In this document: positions 32,904-40,657 of the stretch, piece by piece
Position numbering within the stretch: position 1 is the stretch's first letter
How the letters are laid out: the number at the start of each line of letters is the position of its first letter
Assembly (NCBI RefSeq): GCF_002872075.1
Contig: NZ_PGGU01000029.1
Span: forward strand, 133,435-197,434
Length of the DNA stretch: 64,000 nucleotides
Direction of reading: 5' to 3'
Source of the DNA: Microbacterium aurantiacum
GTDB taxonomy: Bacteria; Actinomycetota; Actinomycetes; Actinomycetales; Microbacteriaceae
Notes under the pieces: model-generated
What the model saw: the letters and a program-made list of their open reading frames with translations, nothing else
Told to the model about the DNA's origin: nothing
Database searches by the model: none
Translations under genes and position numbers: made by a program

Positions 32904-33632
32904 ATGCCTGCTTTTCCCGGCGAACCGGTCGACGACATCACCGCTGCACTGTCGTCGATGCCCTCGGGGACGCCGGCGTCGGAGGTGGCGCGGCGCCTGC
33001 TCGACCTCTTCACCGGCGGGTCGATCGCTCCCGGGACGCGACTCCCGCCCGAGCGGCAGTTGTCCGCCGCGCTCGGCGTGGGTCGCTCCGCCGTGCGCGA
33101 GGCGCTCGCCGCATTGGAGATCCTCGGCATCGTCGACGTGCGGCCGGGGTCGGGAACCTACCTCCGCGGAACCGCGAGCGAGCTGCTGCCGCAGACCCTG
33201 CGCTGGGGGCTGCTGATCGGCGAGCGCAACACCGCGCAACTGCTCGAACTGCGCGAGGGGCTCGAGATCTTCGTCGCCCGACTGGCGGCAACCCGCGCGG
33301 ATGCCGCGACCGTCGACCGCCTCGAGAGCAGCGTCTCGCGGATGCGCGAGAGCGTCGGCGACCTCGCCGCTTTCGCCAAGGCCGACCTGGAGTTCCATCG
33401 CGTGCTCGCCGAAGCCGCCGGCAATGAGACGCTGACCGATCACGTGCACGTGGTGCGCTCACTGCTGCAGGTGTACGCCGACCGTGCGGTGCACGATCAG
33501 GAGCACGCCGAGCGGGCCGTCACGGAGCACGAGGCCGTATCGGCGGCGGTGCGCGCCGGGGATCCGGATGCCGCGGCATCCGCCATGGCCGTCCACATGG
33601 CCACCGCGACCGCCCGCCTCCTTGAGGCCTGA
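32904..33632 (+). CDS. GntR family (FCD/FadR subfamily) transcriptional regulator
   Basis: A 242-residue regulator. The winged helix-turn-helix is IAPGTRLPPERQLSAALGVG through SAVREALAALEILGIVDVRP and the wing GSGTYL; the C-terminal all-helical FCD effector domain contains the metal/ligand residues of ADLEFHRVLAEAAGNETL and HEAVSAAVRAGDPDAA. FadR-type regulators of sugar-acid genes usually act as repressors released by a pathway intermediate. It is divergent from the transporter-kinase-isomerase operon, sharing the operator region, and is its likely regulator. The ATG at 32904 lacks a strong ribosome-binding site. Confidence 0.9.
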   Translation: MPAFPGEPVDDITAALSSMPSGTPASEVARRLLDLFTGGSIAPGTRLPPERQLSAALGVGRSAVREALAALEILGIVDVRPGSGTYLRGTASELLPQTLRWGLLIGERNTAQLLELREGLEIFVARLAATRADAATVDRLESSVSRMRESVGDLAAFAKADLEFHRVLAEAAGNETLTDHVHVVRSLLQVYADRAVHDQEHAERAVTEHEAVSAAVRAGDPDAAASAMAVHMATATARLLEA

Positions 33633-33716
33633 GGCATACATTCCGCACTGATTCGTCACGGCCGGAACGACCCGTTATGATGGCAAGGTGCATCCGTGCT
33701 TTCGGGTCGGATGCTT

Positions 33717-33805
33717 GGAGACGTCGCATAGTCCGGCCTAGTGCACCACCCTGCTAAGGTGGAGACCTCGCAAGGGGTCCAGGGGTTCAAATCCCCTCGT
33801 CTCCG
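33717..33805 (+). tRNA. tRNA-Ser(GCU), integration target
   Basis: An 89-base class II tRNA. Acceptor GGAGACG/CGTCTCC, anticodon stem CCACC/GGTGG with loop CTGCTAA (anticodon GCT), long variable arm and T arm GGGGTTCAAATCCCC. A 7-bp hairpin (33690-33714) ends two bases before it and a -10 TATGAT is at 33676-33681. The island to its right carries a second copy of its 3' half at 47725-47783. Confidence 0.97.
33747..33764 (+). repeat. Left attachment core (attL)
   Basis: CACCCTGCTAAGGTGGAG, in the anticodon stem-loop of tRNA-Ser(GCU), is repeated exactly at 47725-47742. It marks the left junction of the integrated element. Confidence 0.75.
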
Positions 33806-33812
33806 CCGACTG

Positions 33813-33836
33813 AAATCCCCGCTCTGGCGGGGATTT
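33813..33836 (+). terminator. Terminator hairpin after tRNA-Ser(GCU)
   Basis: A perfect 10-bp stem (AAATCCCCGC / GCGGGGATTT) with a TCTG loop lies eight bases beyond the tRNA. It would end tRNA transcription and, on the other strand, shield the tRNA from the integrase transcript. Confidence 0.75.
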
Positions 33837-33892
33837 CTTGGTTCCAGGAGGGTGGGATCAATCTGGCGTGATTACCGCGTCTCGACCGTCAG

Positions 33893-33911
33893 GTGTCCCC
33901 CAGGTGTCCCC
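33893..33911 (+). repeat. Direct repeat, candidate integrase arm site (left)
   Basis: GTGTCCCCCAGGTGTCCCC, itself two tandem GTGTCCCC units, recurs exactly at 47559-47577 in the same orientation, so one copy lies just inside each end of the element. Confidence 0.6.
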
Positions 33912-33957
33912 CCACCGATTTGGGCAACTCCGCGTCTGATTGCCGGGCGGGGGAGCG

Positions 33958-35079
33958 TCAGGTGCCGAGCCCCGAAAGGCGATCATCGGGGGAGCGTCGC
34001 GCACGGTGTTCGAAGGGCTGGCCCTCGGCCACCGTGAGGCGTCGCAGGTGCGTACGACGCTGGTCGTCTCCGAGTACGTGCGCGTACACCGCAAGCACTG
34101 TGCGGGGGTCGTCGCCGAGGTATTCGGCCACTTCGTTCACGGGTGTCCCCAGCCGTAGCCAGGTGGATGCTGCGTAGTGGCGCAGGGCGTGCCGGCGGAA
34201 GCCGAGTGGGAACTTTCGGACGACGCCGACGCTGAGCTGCTCACCTCGGCGGTTGGTGAACAGGTAGGCCTCGGGTCGCTTTCCGTGGGCGTGGGCGCGG
34301 AAGATGGCCACAGCTCGAGGGGAAAGTGGGATCAGACGTGTGCCGCGCCAGGATTTCGGCTCCTTCTCCTCGTACCGGTCGGAGTGTGAGCGCTCAACGA
34401 TCAACTGTGGGAATGGAACGTCAGACAGCGCATCCGTGCGGAGGGCGCGAAGCTCACCCCAGCGCAGTCCAGTAAGCGATAGGAACTCGAAGACGTCAGC
34501 GATGTCCGAGCGGCGCCGCCGGAGATCGGTGAGAGCCGATGCAACGATTCGCGGCGTGGGGATGGAATGGGGGCTGACGGGACGGAGCGCGGGTGCTCCG
34601 AGCTCGGGGATTCGCGCCATGGTGCGCACGGGATGCTGTTGATGCAGAAGGCCTTCGGCAGCGGCGAAGGTGAATAGGGCGCTCAGCGTGGTCTTTGCCC
34701 GCGCGACGGTGGATGGCATCTTTCCGGCGCGCAGTTGGTCGAGCAGATGGGCGCGGATGTCGCGGGCATCGATCGAAGCGAGCGGGCGATCGAGCAGGTC
34801 CGCTGGCAGCGCGTTCAGGTTGTTCACGTCGGTATCGACACTGTGCGGGTTCCCGCCCGCGCGTGCAATCTTGAATTGTGTCACAAGCTTTCCGAGCGTG
34901 AAGGTCCGAGGAGGAGGCAAAGGGCGACCTGTCTCGACGAGGTACTTCTGTGTCCGTTCCCAGATCTCTGCGTCTCGCTTGATATCGAACGCCTTGGATG
35001 CCACCAACCGGCGACCGGACTTGACGCGAACGAAGTAGTAGGCCTTTCCGGCCTTAGTCCGACGAATCTCGATGCTCAC
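33958..35079 (-). CDS. Site-specific tyrosine recombinase/phage integrase
   Basis: A 373-residue integrase. The N-terminal arm-binding domain is basic (RRTKAGKAYYFVRVKSGRR), followed by a SAM-like core-binding domain (residues about 60-150) and the catalytic domain with Arg206 (TGLRWGEL), a lysine in PKSWRGTRLIPL, His297-x2-Arg300 (RRHALRHY) and the nucleophile Tyr332 (VLAVYAHV). It points toward the tRNA and ends about 150 bases from it, as is normal for tRNA-targeting elements. It should catalyse integration at the CACCCTGC core. The excisionase-like gene overlaps its start by four bases. Confidence 0.93.
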   Translation of the reverse strand: MSIEIRRTKAGKAYYFVRVKSGRRLVASKAFDIKRDAEIWERTQKYLVETGRPLPPPRTFTLGKLVTQFKIARAGGNPHSVDTDVNNLNALPADLLDRPLASIDARDIRAHLLDQLRAGKMPSTVARAKTTLSALFTFAAAEGLLHQQHPVRTMARIPELGAPALRPVSPHSIPTPRIVASALTDLRRRRSDIADVFEFLSLTGLRWGELRALRTDALSDVPFPQLIVERSHSDRYEEKEPKSWRGTRLIPLSPRAVAIFRAHAHGKRPEAYLFTNRRGEQLSVGVVRKFPLGFRRHALRHYAASTWLRLGTPVNEVAEYLGDDPRTVLAVYAHVLGDDQRRTHLRRLTVAEGQPFEHRARRSPDDRLSGLGT

Positions 35080-35276
35080 TCCACTACCCCGCCCAGCCGT
35101 TCGAGATCGCGGAGGCGGTAGATCCGCTTATGCGCGGTTAGATTAACTGGCTCGATAGGGGAGCGGCCATCCAGGGCCAACGCACGCAGCGTGGTGCGGT
35201 GGATGCCGAGCTGCGCTGCCGCCTCTTCCTCGGAAAGGAACAACCGGGGCGAGTCCCTGGTGTGGTCCGCGCTCAT
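35076..35276 (-). CDS. Excisionase-like helix-turn-helix protein
   Basis: A 66-residue DNA-binding protein of the MerR/AlpA-like excisionase type. The pattern LFLSEEEAAAQLGIHRTTLRAL followed by KRIYRLRDLERL is the winged helix of such factors. Its stop overlaps the integrase start (ATGA), so the two are co-transcribed and coupled. The protein would direct the integrase toward excision or control its expression. Confidence 0.85.
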   Translation of the reverse strand: MSADHTRDSPRLFLSEEEAAAQLGIHRTTLRALALDGRSPIEPVNLTAHKRIYRLRDLERLGGVVE

Positions 35277-36109
35277 CGCGCTCTCCTATCTCGTGCGACG
35301 TCTTTTGTGGTCTGCACTGCGATCCGCGCAGGGTTCGCAGTTGACAAAAATCTCCTGCGACGGACAGGTGCACGCACAGCTCCTATGTCGAGCGCGCTGC
35401 AGATCGTGTGCCGGTTCGCCGTGCGAGTCGGCGTTTGGCGCTGCCGGTTACCGAGAGGGACCGGGCTGAATTTTGAGCCGCTTGGGCGTATTCTGAGACT
35501 GACATGGAGAGCGCCCCGCCGCTAATGCTCAGGGTTCTGGTGGCGACTCGACGGTGCGGGATATTTTCCCGCACCGTCCCTTGCTCTCGGACCGTTGCCA
35601 CGCGACCCGAGCCGCTCCGCGCGATCGACAGGGAGATCAAGCCAGTTCCTGTAGTCAGATGCGGCAGGCGCGGCCTTGGCTCCCCCGTGATTACCCGCAT
35701 CACGGTCTCATCCGATCGTGTCGGCGTCTGACGCGCATGAGTCTGCGGCCACCGCGGGAGGAGATCGCAATCGTGGAGCGCCTCAGGACAAAGAGGCCAC
35801 ACGTCTTTCAGAAGAGGAATGACCCTCCTCGGATCGGCCGCTGAGCGTGCCGCGCTGCAGTGCTCAGGCGACTCCCGATGTCCTTGCGCACCTTCTTGCC
35901 GGAGGTGGAATGTGACGGCGCCCGTCCGGTGAGGTCGGCTGGAAAGCTACCAACATCTCATAACCCATCGATACTGGCGCATCGCGCCTCGCGCCCTGAG
36001 ACGGTTGCCGCAGACCATCCTCGGAACCTTCATGTGGCAAAAACTTTCGGGCTTCGTTTCGTTGTCCTCGTCCTCCGGTCCAGGACCACGTTGCCCGGAA
36101 CGAGGCGTC
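35277..36109. other. Non-coding stretch with a strong hairpin
   Basis: I find no convincing gene in these roughly 830 bases; the open frames lack ribosome-binding sites and family-like composition. A perfect 11-bp inverted repeat with a 5-base loop lies at 35551-35577 (ACGGTGCGGGA / TCCCGCACCGT), perhaps a bidirectional terminator or protein-binding site. Confidence 0.6.
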
Positions 36110-36868
36110 TTATCGGGATGGTGACAGGCGGCTCAACCCTCGATCTATCGCCACATAAACGTAGCCAACACCGATGAGTGCGACGCTCAAGCTGAGGATC
36201 CATAGTGCCACGCCGCCGAGCCCCAAGGTGTCGAGGTTCATGAACGGGTACGGGTACTTCTGTCCCGGTCTGAACTCGCCGCCGAGGGCACCGAAGGTGA
36301 AGCCGAACACGAGGTAGGCGTAGGGGATCAGGGTCCAGAGCAGAGGGTCGATCCAGCGGAAGGCTCCTTTGTGGACGAAGAGCAACCAGTCGCCGATGAG
36401 CAAGCATGGCGTGATGATGTGGATGAGGTTGTCGGTGAAGGAGAAGGGGACGTAGTCGCCGGCCTGTTGGAAGGCGAACGGCACCAGGATGACGAGGTAG
36501 ATGAGCAGAGTGACCGTAATGGCCATCATGACCGCGCCGCTCCACCTTGGGGACGGTGTCGAGGTGCCTCTCGCCCCGTCGCGCTTCAGGTCTTGGATGG
36601 TGCGGATGCTGAGCAGCACCATCCAGACCAGGCAGAGGATGTTGCTCAGCACGGTGTAGAAGAGGAGGCTGTTCCACTCGGGAGTGCCGGAGAAGATCCC
36701 GATGATGCGAATCAGGCCCGTGGCGATCAGAGCGATTGTAATGAGCCGGTAAGCGAGCGCTATTGGTCGGACGCTGATCGTGGCACCTTGAAAGAATCGG
36801 GTGCCCGGCGCGCCCGAATCTGATGATGAGACAGAGCGCACACGTTCAAGTTCGAGATCTTCCGGCAT
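36110..36868 (-). CDS. Pr6Pr family membrane protein
   Basis: A 252-residue protein with about six membrane segments. Sequence features such as FYTVLSNILCLVWMVLL, HIITPCLLIGDWLLF and LVFGFTFGALGG, with conserved polar residues inside helices (Asn, His, Pro, Asp), match the Pr6Pr family of actinobacterial integral membrane proteins, related to FAR-17a/AIG1-like proteins. Its biochemical function is not established; a membrane hydrolase or sensor role is possible. It is separated from neighbours by non-coding gaps and shows no operon link. Confidence 0.75.
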   Translation of the reverse strand: MPEDLELERVRSVSSSDSGAPGTRFFQGATISVRPIALAYRLITIALIATGLIRIIGIFSGTPEWNSLLFYTVLSNILCLVWMVLLSIRTIQDLKRDGARGTSTPSPRWSGAVMMAITVTLLIYLVILVPFAFQQAGDYVPFSFTDNLIHIITPCLLIGDWLLFVHKGAFRWIDPLLWTLIPYAYLVFGFTFGALGGEFRPGQKYPYPFMNLDTLGLGGVALWILSLSVALIGVGYVYVAIDRGLSRLSPSR

Positions 36869-36957
36869 ATATCGAGGGTATCGGTGCGAGACGCCGCGTC
36901 CGGGCGCCGCTTAACGGCAGTGTAAGTGCACCAATCCGGCGTGGCCACGTCCCGCCT

Positions 36958-36971
36958 GAAACGATCGTTTC
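36958..36971. repeat. 14-bp palindrome GAAACGATCGTTTC (left copy)
   Basis: A perfect palindrome repeated exactly at 39180-39193. The two copies bracket the SulP-MerR gene pair. A relaxed variant with one extra base per half occurs at about 42380-42395. Confidence 0.6.
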
Positions 36972-37015
36972 TGAACCGGTCGAGTTTCACGTCTCAAAAG
37001 GGCCTCCGCTAACGT

Positions 37016-37048
37016 GCCCCGAAACCCCGTTACGGCAGGGGTTTTCGG
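37016..37048 (-). terminator. Terminator-like hairpin and repeated intergenic element downstream of SulP
   Basis: CCGAAACCCC and GGGGTTTTCGG form a stem around a 9-base loop, about 35 bases beyond the SulP stop. A diverged copy of the same 33-base element is at 40588-40619. Confidence 0.6.
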
Positions 37049-37082
37049 CGCTCGTCTGGCATTCGGGTTGTGGTCCTGATCG

Positions 37083-38600
37083 TCAGTGGCCGGCGCCGAG
37101 GTTTCCGGTCAGGCGAGCGTGGAGGGCCGCGGCGGTGTCGTTGAGGCCGACGATGGTGACGGTTTTGCCGTGGTTGTCGTACTTGGTGACGATCGCGTCG
37201 AGTGCGGCGACGGTGGAGGCGTCCCAGACGTGGGATCGGCTCATGTCGATCACCACGGTGTCAGGGTCGTCTGCGTATTCGAACTGGGTGGTCAGGTCGT
37301 TGCTGGATGCGAAGAACAGTTCGCCGTTGACGGCGTAGTGCGCTGTTGTGCCGGTGTCGTCGATGGTGCGGGTGACGGTGACGAAGTGAGCGACGCGACG
37401 GGCGAACATGATCATCGCGGCGACGACGCCGAGGATGACTCCCACGGCGAGGTTGTGGGTCCAGACGGTGGCGATGACGGTGATGAGCATGACAGCGGTC
37501 TCGCTCTTCGGCATCCGCTTGAGGGTGCTGAGGCGGACGCTGTGCCAGTCGAACGTGGCGATCGACACGAGGATCATCACAGCGACGAGGGCGGCCATGG
37601 GGATGATTGCGACGACGTCTCCGAGGGTGAGGATCAGTACGAGAAGGAACACGCCGGCGAGGAAGGTCGAGATGCGGGTGCGCGCACCGGATGCCTTGAC
37701 GTTGATCATCGTCTGGCCGATCATCGCGCAGCCGCCCATGCCGCCGAAGGCACCGGAGAGTACGTTGGCTGCACCCTGGCCGAGAGCTTCGCGGGTCTTG
37801 CGTGAGTGCGTGTCGGTGATGTCATCGACGAGCTTCGCGGTCATGAGCGATTCGAGCAATCCGACGACGGCCATTGCGAGGGCGTACGGGGCGATGATCT
37901 GCAGCGTTTCGAGATTGAGGGGCACGTTCGGGATGAACAGCTCCGGCAGGCTCTGCGGCAGTTCGCCCTGGTCTCCGACATTGGGGACGTTCCAGGCGAA
38001 CACGACCACCGCTGCCGTGAGCAGAACGATTGCGACCAGGGGTGCGGGGATCACTTTCGTCAGTCTAGGCATGAGATACATCACCAGCAGGCCGACGGCG
38101 ACGAGCGGGTAGACGAGCCAGGGGACGCCGATGAGCTGCGGGAACTGCGAGGTAAAGATGAGGATCGCCAGTGCATTCACGAATCCGACCATCACCGAGC
38201 GGGGGATGAACCGCATGAGCTTGGCAACACCGAGCAGCGCGAGGATGACCTGGATGACTCCGCCGAGTAGGACGGTGGCGATGAAGTAGTCCATGCCGTA
38301 TTCGCGGGCGACGGGGGCGATGACGAGTGCGATCGCTCCGGTGGCGGCGGTGATCATCGCGGGGCGGCCGCCGAGGAACGCGATCGCGACGGCCATGATG
38401 AACGACGAGAACAGGCCGACGCGGGGGTCGACGCCGGCGATGATCGAGAATGCGATGGCTTCCGGGATCAGTGCGAGGGCGACGACGAGGCCGGCGAGGA
38501 CTTCGCGGGTGAGCAGGCGCGGGTTGCGCAGCGCCTGCATGACTGTGGGTTCGATGCGGTAGCGGGACGCGGCATCGCGGGTGGGGGTGACGGCAGTCAT
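37083..38600 (-). CDS. SulP family inorganic anion transporter with STAS domain
   Basis: A 505-residue transporter. The N-terminal two thirds carry some 12-14 membrane segments (TREVLAGLVVALALIPEAIA as the first conserved SulP signature; GQTMINVKASGARTRISTFL later), and the last roughly 100 residues are a cytoplasmic STAS domain (ELFFASSNDLTTQFE, TVVIDMSRSHVWDASTVAAL). SulP proteins import sulfate, bicarbonate or other anions; the shorter bacterial form with this loop wording resembles the BicA-like group. The ion cannot be set from sequence. It is divergent from a MerR-type regulator with a dyad operator between them. Confidence 0.9.
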   Translation of the reverse strand: MTAVTPTRDAASRYRIEPTVMQALRNPRLLTREVLAGLVVALALIPEAIAFSIIAGVDPRVGLFSSFIMAVAIAFLGGRPAMITAATGAIALVIAPVAREYGMDYFIATVLLGGVIQVILALLGVAKLMRFIPRSVMVGFVNALAILIFTSQFPQLIGVPWLVYPLVAVGLLVMYLMPRLTKVIPAPLVAIVLLTAAVVVFAWNVPNVGDQGELPQSLPELFIPNVPLNLETLQIIAPYALAMAVVGLLESLMTAKLVDDITDTHSRKTREALGQGAANVLSGAFGGMGGCAMIGQTMINVKASGARTRISTFLAGVFLLVLILTLGDVVAIIPMAALVAVMILVSIATFDWHSVRLSTLKRMPKSETAVMLITVIATVWTHNLAVGVILGVVAAMIMFARRVAHFVTVTRTIDDTGTTAHYAVNGELFFASSNDLTTQFEYADDPDTVVIDMSRSHVWDASTVAALDAIVTKYDNHGKTVTIVGLNDTAAALHARLTGNLGAGH

Positions 38601-38730
38601 GTGCCCTCCGAGTGTTGGGCTCTCTCGTGAGAGCGGGGATAACGAGTGGGGGCGCGCAGCGGCGCGCCGGCGTCGATCAGTCCGACGCGGGAAGATAGGG
38701 GGTTCGAGCGCGAGAGCCGCGCCGATCCCG

Positions 38731-38749
38731 ACTCTAACGTAACGTGAGT
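38731..38749. promoter_or_regulatory. Candidate MerR operator between sulP and merR
   Basis: ACTC and GAGT arms flank AACGTAACG in a 19-bp site inside the divergent intergenic region, the dyad-like form bound by MerR-family proteins in actinobacteria. It covers the most upstream possible start (GTG 38744) of the MerR gene, which argues for a later start. Confidence 0.45.
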
Positions 38750-38779
38750 GTTGTGAGGAAATCGACAGAAGGTTGGATT

Positions 38780-39151
38780 GTGGCCAACGACGAAACCATG
38801 CGCATCGGTGAGGTTACCGAGCGCACGTCCCTGTCCCTGCGCACACTCCGACACTGGGAGGACGCAGGGCTCGTGGCGCCATCCGCGCGCACCGAGGGTA
38901 ACTTCCGGCTCTACACGGAAGAAGACGTTGAGCGGCTGTTGCTCATCCGACGGATGAAACCACTCGGATACACCCTCGATGAGATGCGCGAGCTGCTGGA
39001 CGTCGTCGACGCACTCGCCGTCACCCCTAATGACGCTCTGCTGCGCGCCCGTCTCGATGACATCCGAGAGGCCGCCGCGCTCCGACGCGAGAAGCTCACC
39101 GAACAGCTCGCCATGGCCGACGAATTTGTCGGGCTGCTCGGCCGTCTGTAG
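38780..39151 (+). CDS. MerR family transcriptional regulator
   Basis: A 123-residue regulator. The winged helix domain is MRIGEVTERTSLSLRTLRHW, EDAGLVAPSARTEGNFRLYT and the dimerisation coiled coil follows (DEMRELLDVVDAL ... ARLDDIREAAALRREKLTEQL). No cysteine cluster is present, so it is not a heavy-metal sensor. The start is placed at GTG 38780, seven bases after GAAGG; GTG 38744 would add 12 residues but overlaps the putative operator. Divergent from sulP, which it probably regulates. Confidence 0.85.
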   Translation: MANDETMRIGEVTERTSLSLRTLRHWEDAGLVAPSARTEGNFRLYTEEDVERLLLIRRMKPLGYTLDEMRELLDVVDALAVTPNDALLRARLDDIREAAALRREKLTEQLAMADEFVGLLGRL

Positions 39152-39179
39152 TGAGGCGAACGTAGAACGATCCGCTGCC

Positions 39180-39193
39180 GAAACGATCGTTTC
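39180..39193. repeat. 14-bp palindrome GAAACGATCGTTTC (right copy)
   Basis: Exact copy of 36958-36971, placed 28 bases after the MerR stop. Together they flank the sulP-merR pair. Confidence 0.6.
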
Positions 39194-39275
39194 CGATTGG
39201 TGCGCCCTGGAAGCGTCAAGGACGAGTGCCGGAGACGCTCGCCGCAGCTGGGTTCGGTGTGTGTTTGGCGAGATG

Positions 39276-39614
39276 TTAGACGGGTACGGAGAGTCGTTCG
39301 TGTTCCGCCGCGGCTACGTCTGTCGGTTCGGGGACGAGGTAGAGTCCGCTGGGTGCGTTGGAGGTGAATGCCAACGCGTCGACCCAGTGGCGGTTGATTG
39401 CGGGTTGCCGGCTGCCGGAGTACTTGAACACGAGCGAGCTGCCGCCGTGAACCCACACGGTGGTGCGTCCGCCGCCGATGCTTATGTCTTCTCTCCAGGT
39501 GAACCCGAACGGTTCTCCCCGTCGGAGCTTCGCCGTCATCACGAGTTGAAGGTGGGTGAGCGCCCGATCCTCGATCTCTGTTTTGACGGAGCCTTCATAG
39601 ATGAACTTGCCCAT
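39276..39614 (-). CDS. Small conserved protein, DUF7882-like (paralogue 1)
   Basis: A 112-residue soluble protein opening MGKFIYEGSVKTEIEDRALTH, with LQLVMTAKLRRGEPFGFTWRE and TTVWVHGGSSLVFKYSG. Proteins with this pattern are frequent in Microbacteriaceae; some have been labelled ATP-dependent DNA ligase, which nothing in the sequence supports. I believe the current family name is DUF7882. Function is unknown. Two diverged paralogues are at 40192 and 41121 on the opposite strand. AGAGG precedes the ATG at a somewhat long distance. Confidence 0.8.
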   Translation of the reverse strand: MGKFIYEGSVKTEIEDRALTHLQLVMTAKLRRGEPFGFTWREDISIGGGRTTVWVHGGSSLVFKYSGSRQPAINRHWVDALAFTSNAPSGLYLVPEPTDVAAAEHERLSVPV

Positions 39615-39779
39615 GTTGGACGACCTCTGTTCGCCACGGAACCCGTGCCAAGAGGCGCGATCGAAGTGATCGCTGGTGGTATTGACAGTGTGGCACGTTC
39701 TGGTCCGCTGTGGTCCCCAGTTGTCAACAGGGGGACGGCTTCCGCGAGGCGTGTAATGCCGAGGCGGGGACGCGTCGGG

Positions 39780-40061
39780 TCAGAGGAGGTCGTAGTGTCC
39801 GCCGTAGGGGAAATCGACGTCTCCGGTGTCGCGGGGGTCGAACTGCACGGTCGACACCCTGAAGACCACTCGGGTCCTCGGCGTCACTAACGCGATCACG
39901 GTCCGGTTCCCGACCACGACGAAGTCGACGAAGCGCCCGGTGGTCGCGGTCGCTTCTTCAATGCGTCGCCGAAGATCATCGAGGTCCTGATCCTGCGCGA
40001 GCACACTGCTCTCCCCGTCGATCATCACTTCGGTCTGCACCATCGTTTCCATCTCACCCAT
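39780..40061 (-). CDS. Small conserved hypothetical protein
   Basis: A 93-residue acidic protein (MIDGESSVLAQDQDLDDLRR; GRFVDFVVVGNRTVIALVTP; RVVFRVSTVQFD). It has no membrane segment or signal peptide and I recognise no named domain. The beta-rich second half suggests a small alpha/beta fold. A -10-like TAGAGT lies six bases before the ATG, pointing to a leaderless mRNA; later in-frame ATGs at 40052 and 40043 cannot be excluded. It lies within a run of small genes around the DUF7882-like paralogues. Confidence 0.65.
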   Translation of the reverse strand: MGEMETMVQTEVMIDGESSVLAQDQDLDDLRRRIEEATATTGRFVDFVVVGNRTVIALVTPRTRVVFRVSTVQFDPRDTGDVDFPYGGHYDLL

Positions 40062-40191
40062 GTCAGGACTCTACTCATCTGTGTCCGAGGGGAAACGGGC
40101 TTGCGTGCGCACCGCGCCCTATGGCAACCCGCCTTCGCGCATGGTGGTGAGCGGGTCCGGCGGGCAGGGGGCGCACAGCTAGGGTTTTGTC

Positions 40192-40506
40192 ATGGGATCA
40201 ATCCAGTACGGCGGCAGTGATGACTCGATTCATATCGAGGACCGGGCGCTCGCACACCTGAAGGTCGTCATCGCCACCAAGCTGCGACGCAACGAGAGCT
40301 TCACCCTCTCCTGGAAGCACGCGGACGGTGATCCCGTCGGGCGCTCCACGATTTGGCTGCACCCGTCGATCCCGTTGCGGTTTACGTTCGATGACGCTGA
40401 GGCACCGCAGTTGAACGCGAAGTGGATTGAGAGCCTGATGCACTCCGCGAACAGTAGCGGTGGCATAGCCCTCGTGGACGAGATCATCGACGCCCCACCC
40501 GAATGA
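40192..40506 (+). CDS. Small conserved protein, DUF7882-like (paralogue 2)
   Basis: A 104-residue protein related to the products of 39276-39614 and 41121-41414: shared wording is MGxxxY, EDRALAHLKVVIATKLRRNE and STIWLHPSIPLRFTF. Function unknown. A -10-like TAGGGT ends six bases before the ATG (40192), so translation is probably leaderless. The C-terminal tail is acidic (VDEIIDAPPE). It is convergent with the gene at 40658. Confidence 0.8.
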   Translation: MGSIQYGGSDDSIHIEDRALAHLKVVIATKLRRNESFTLSWKHADGDPVGRSTIWLHPSIPLRFTFDDAEAPQLNAKWIESLMHSANSSGGIALVDEIIDAPPE

Positions 40507-40587
40507 AGTAGCGGCAGCCCAGCCTGGTCGTTGCAGACGACCGGGCTGGGCGACCGGACTCGTGTCTTGGTGCGGCTTCGAGTTACC

Positions 40588-40619
40588 GCCCCAAACCGCG
40601 TTAGGGCACGGGCTTTCGG
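40588..40619. repeat. Repeated intergenic element (second copy)
   Basis: Related to 37016-37048 with a few substitutions and one indel; both contain GCCCC, AAACC, CGTTA, GGCA and TTTCGG in the same order. It lies between two convergent genes and may serve as a weaker bidirectional terminator. Confidence 0.5.
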
Positions 40620-40657
40620 TTGCTTCGTTCGGCGTTGACGACAGTTGGTCTCGACTG

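Noticed and set aside
37016..40619. Idea that the repeated intergenic elements are integron attC sites
   Set aside because: They contain GTTA and some symmetry, but the RYYYAAC and GTTRRRY boxes are not properly formed, and no integron integrase is present.
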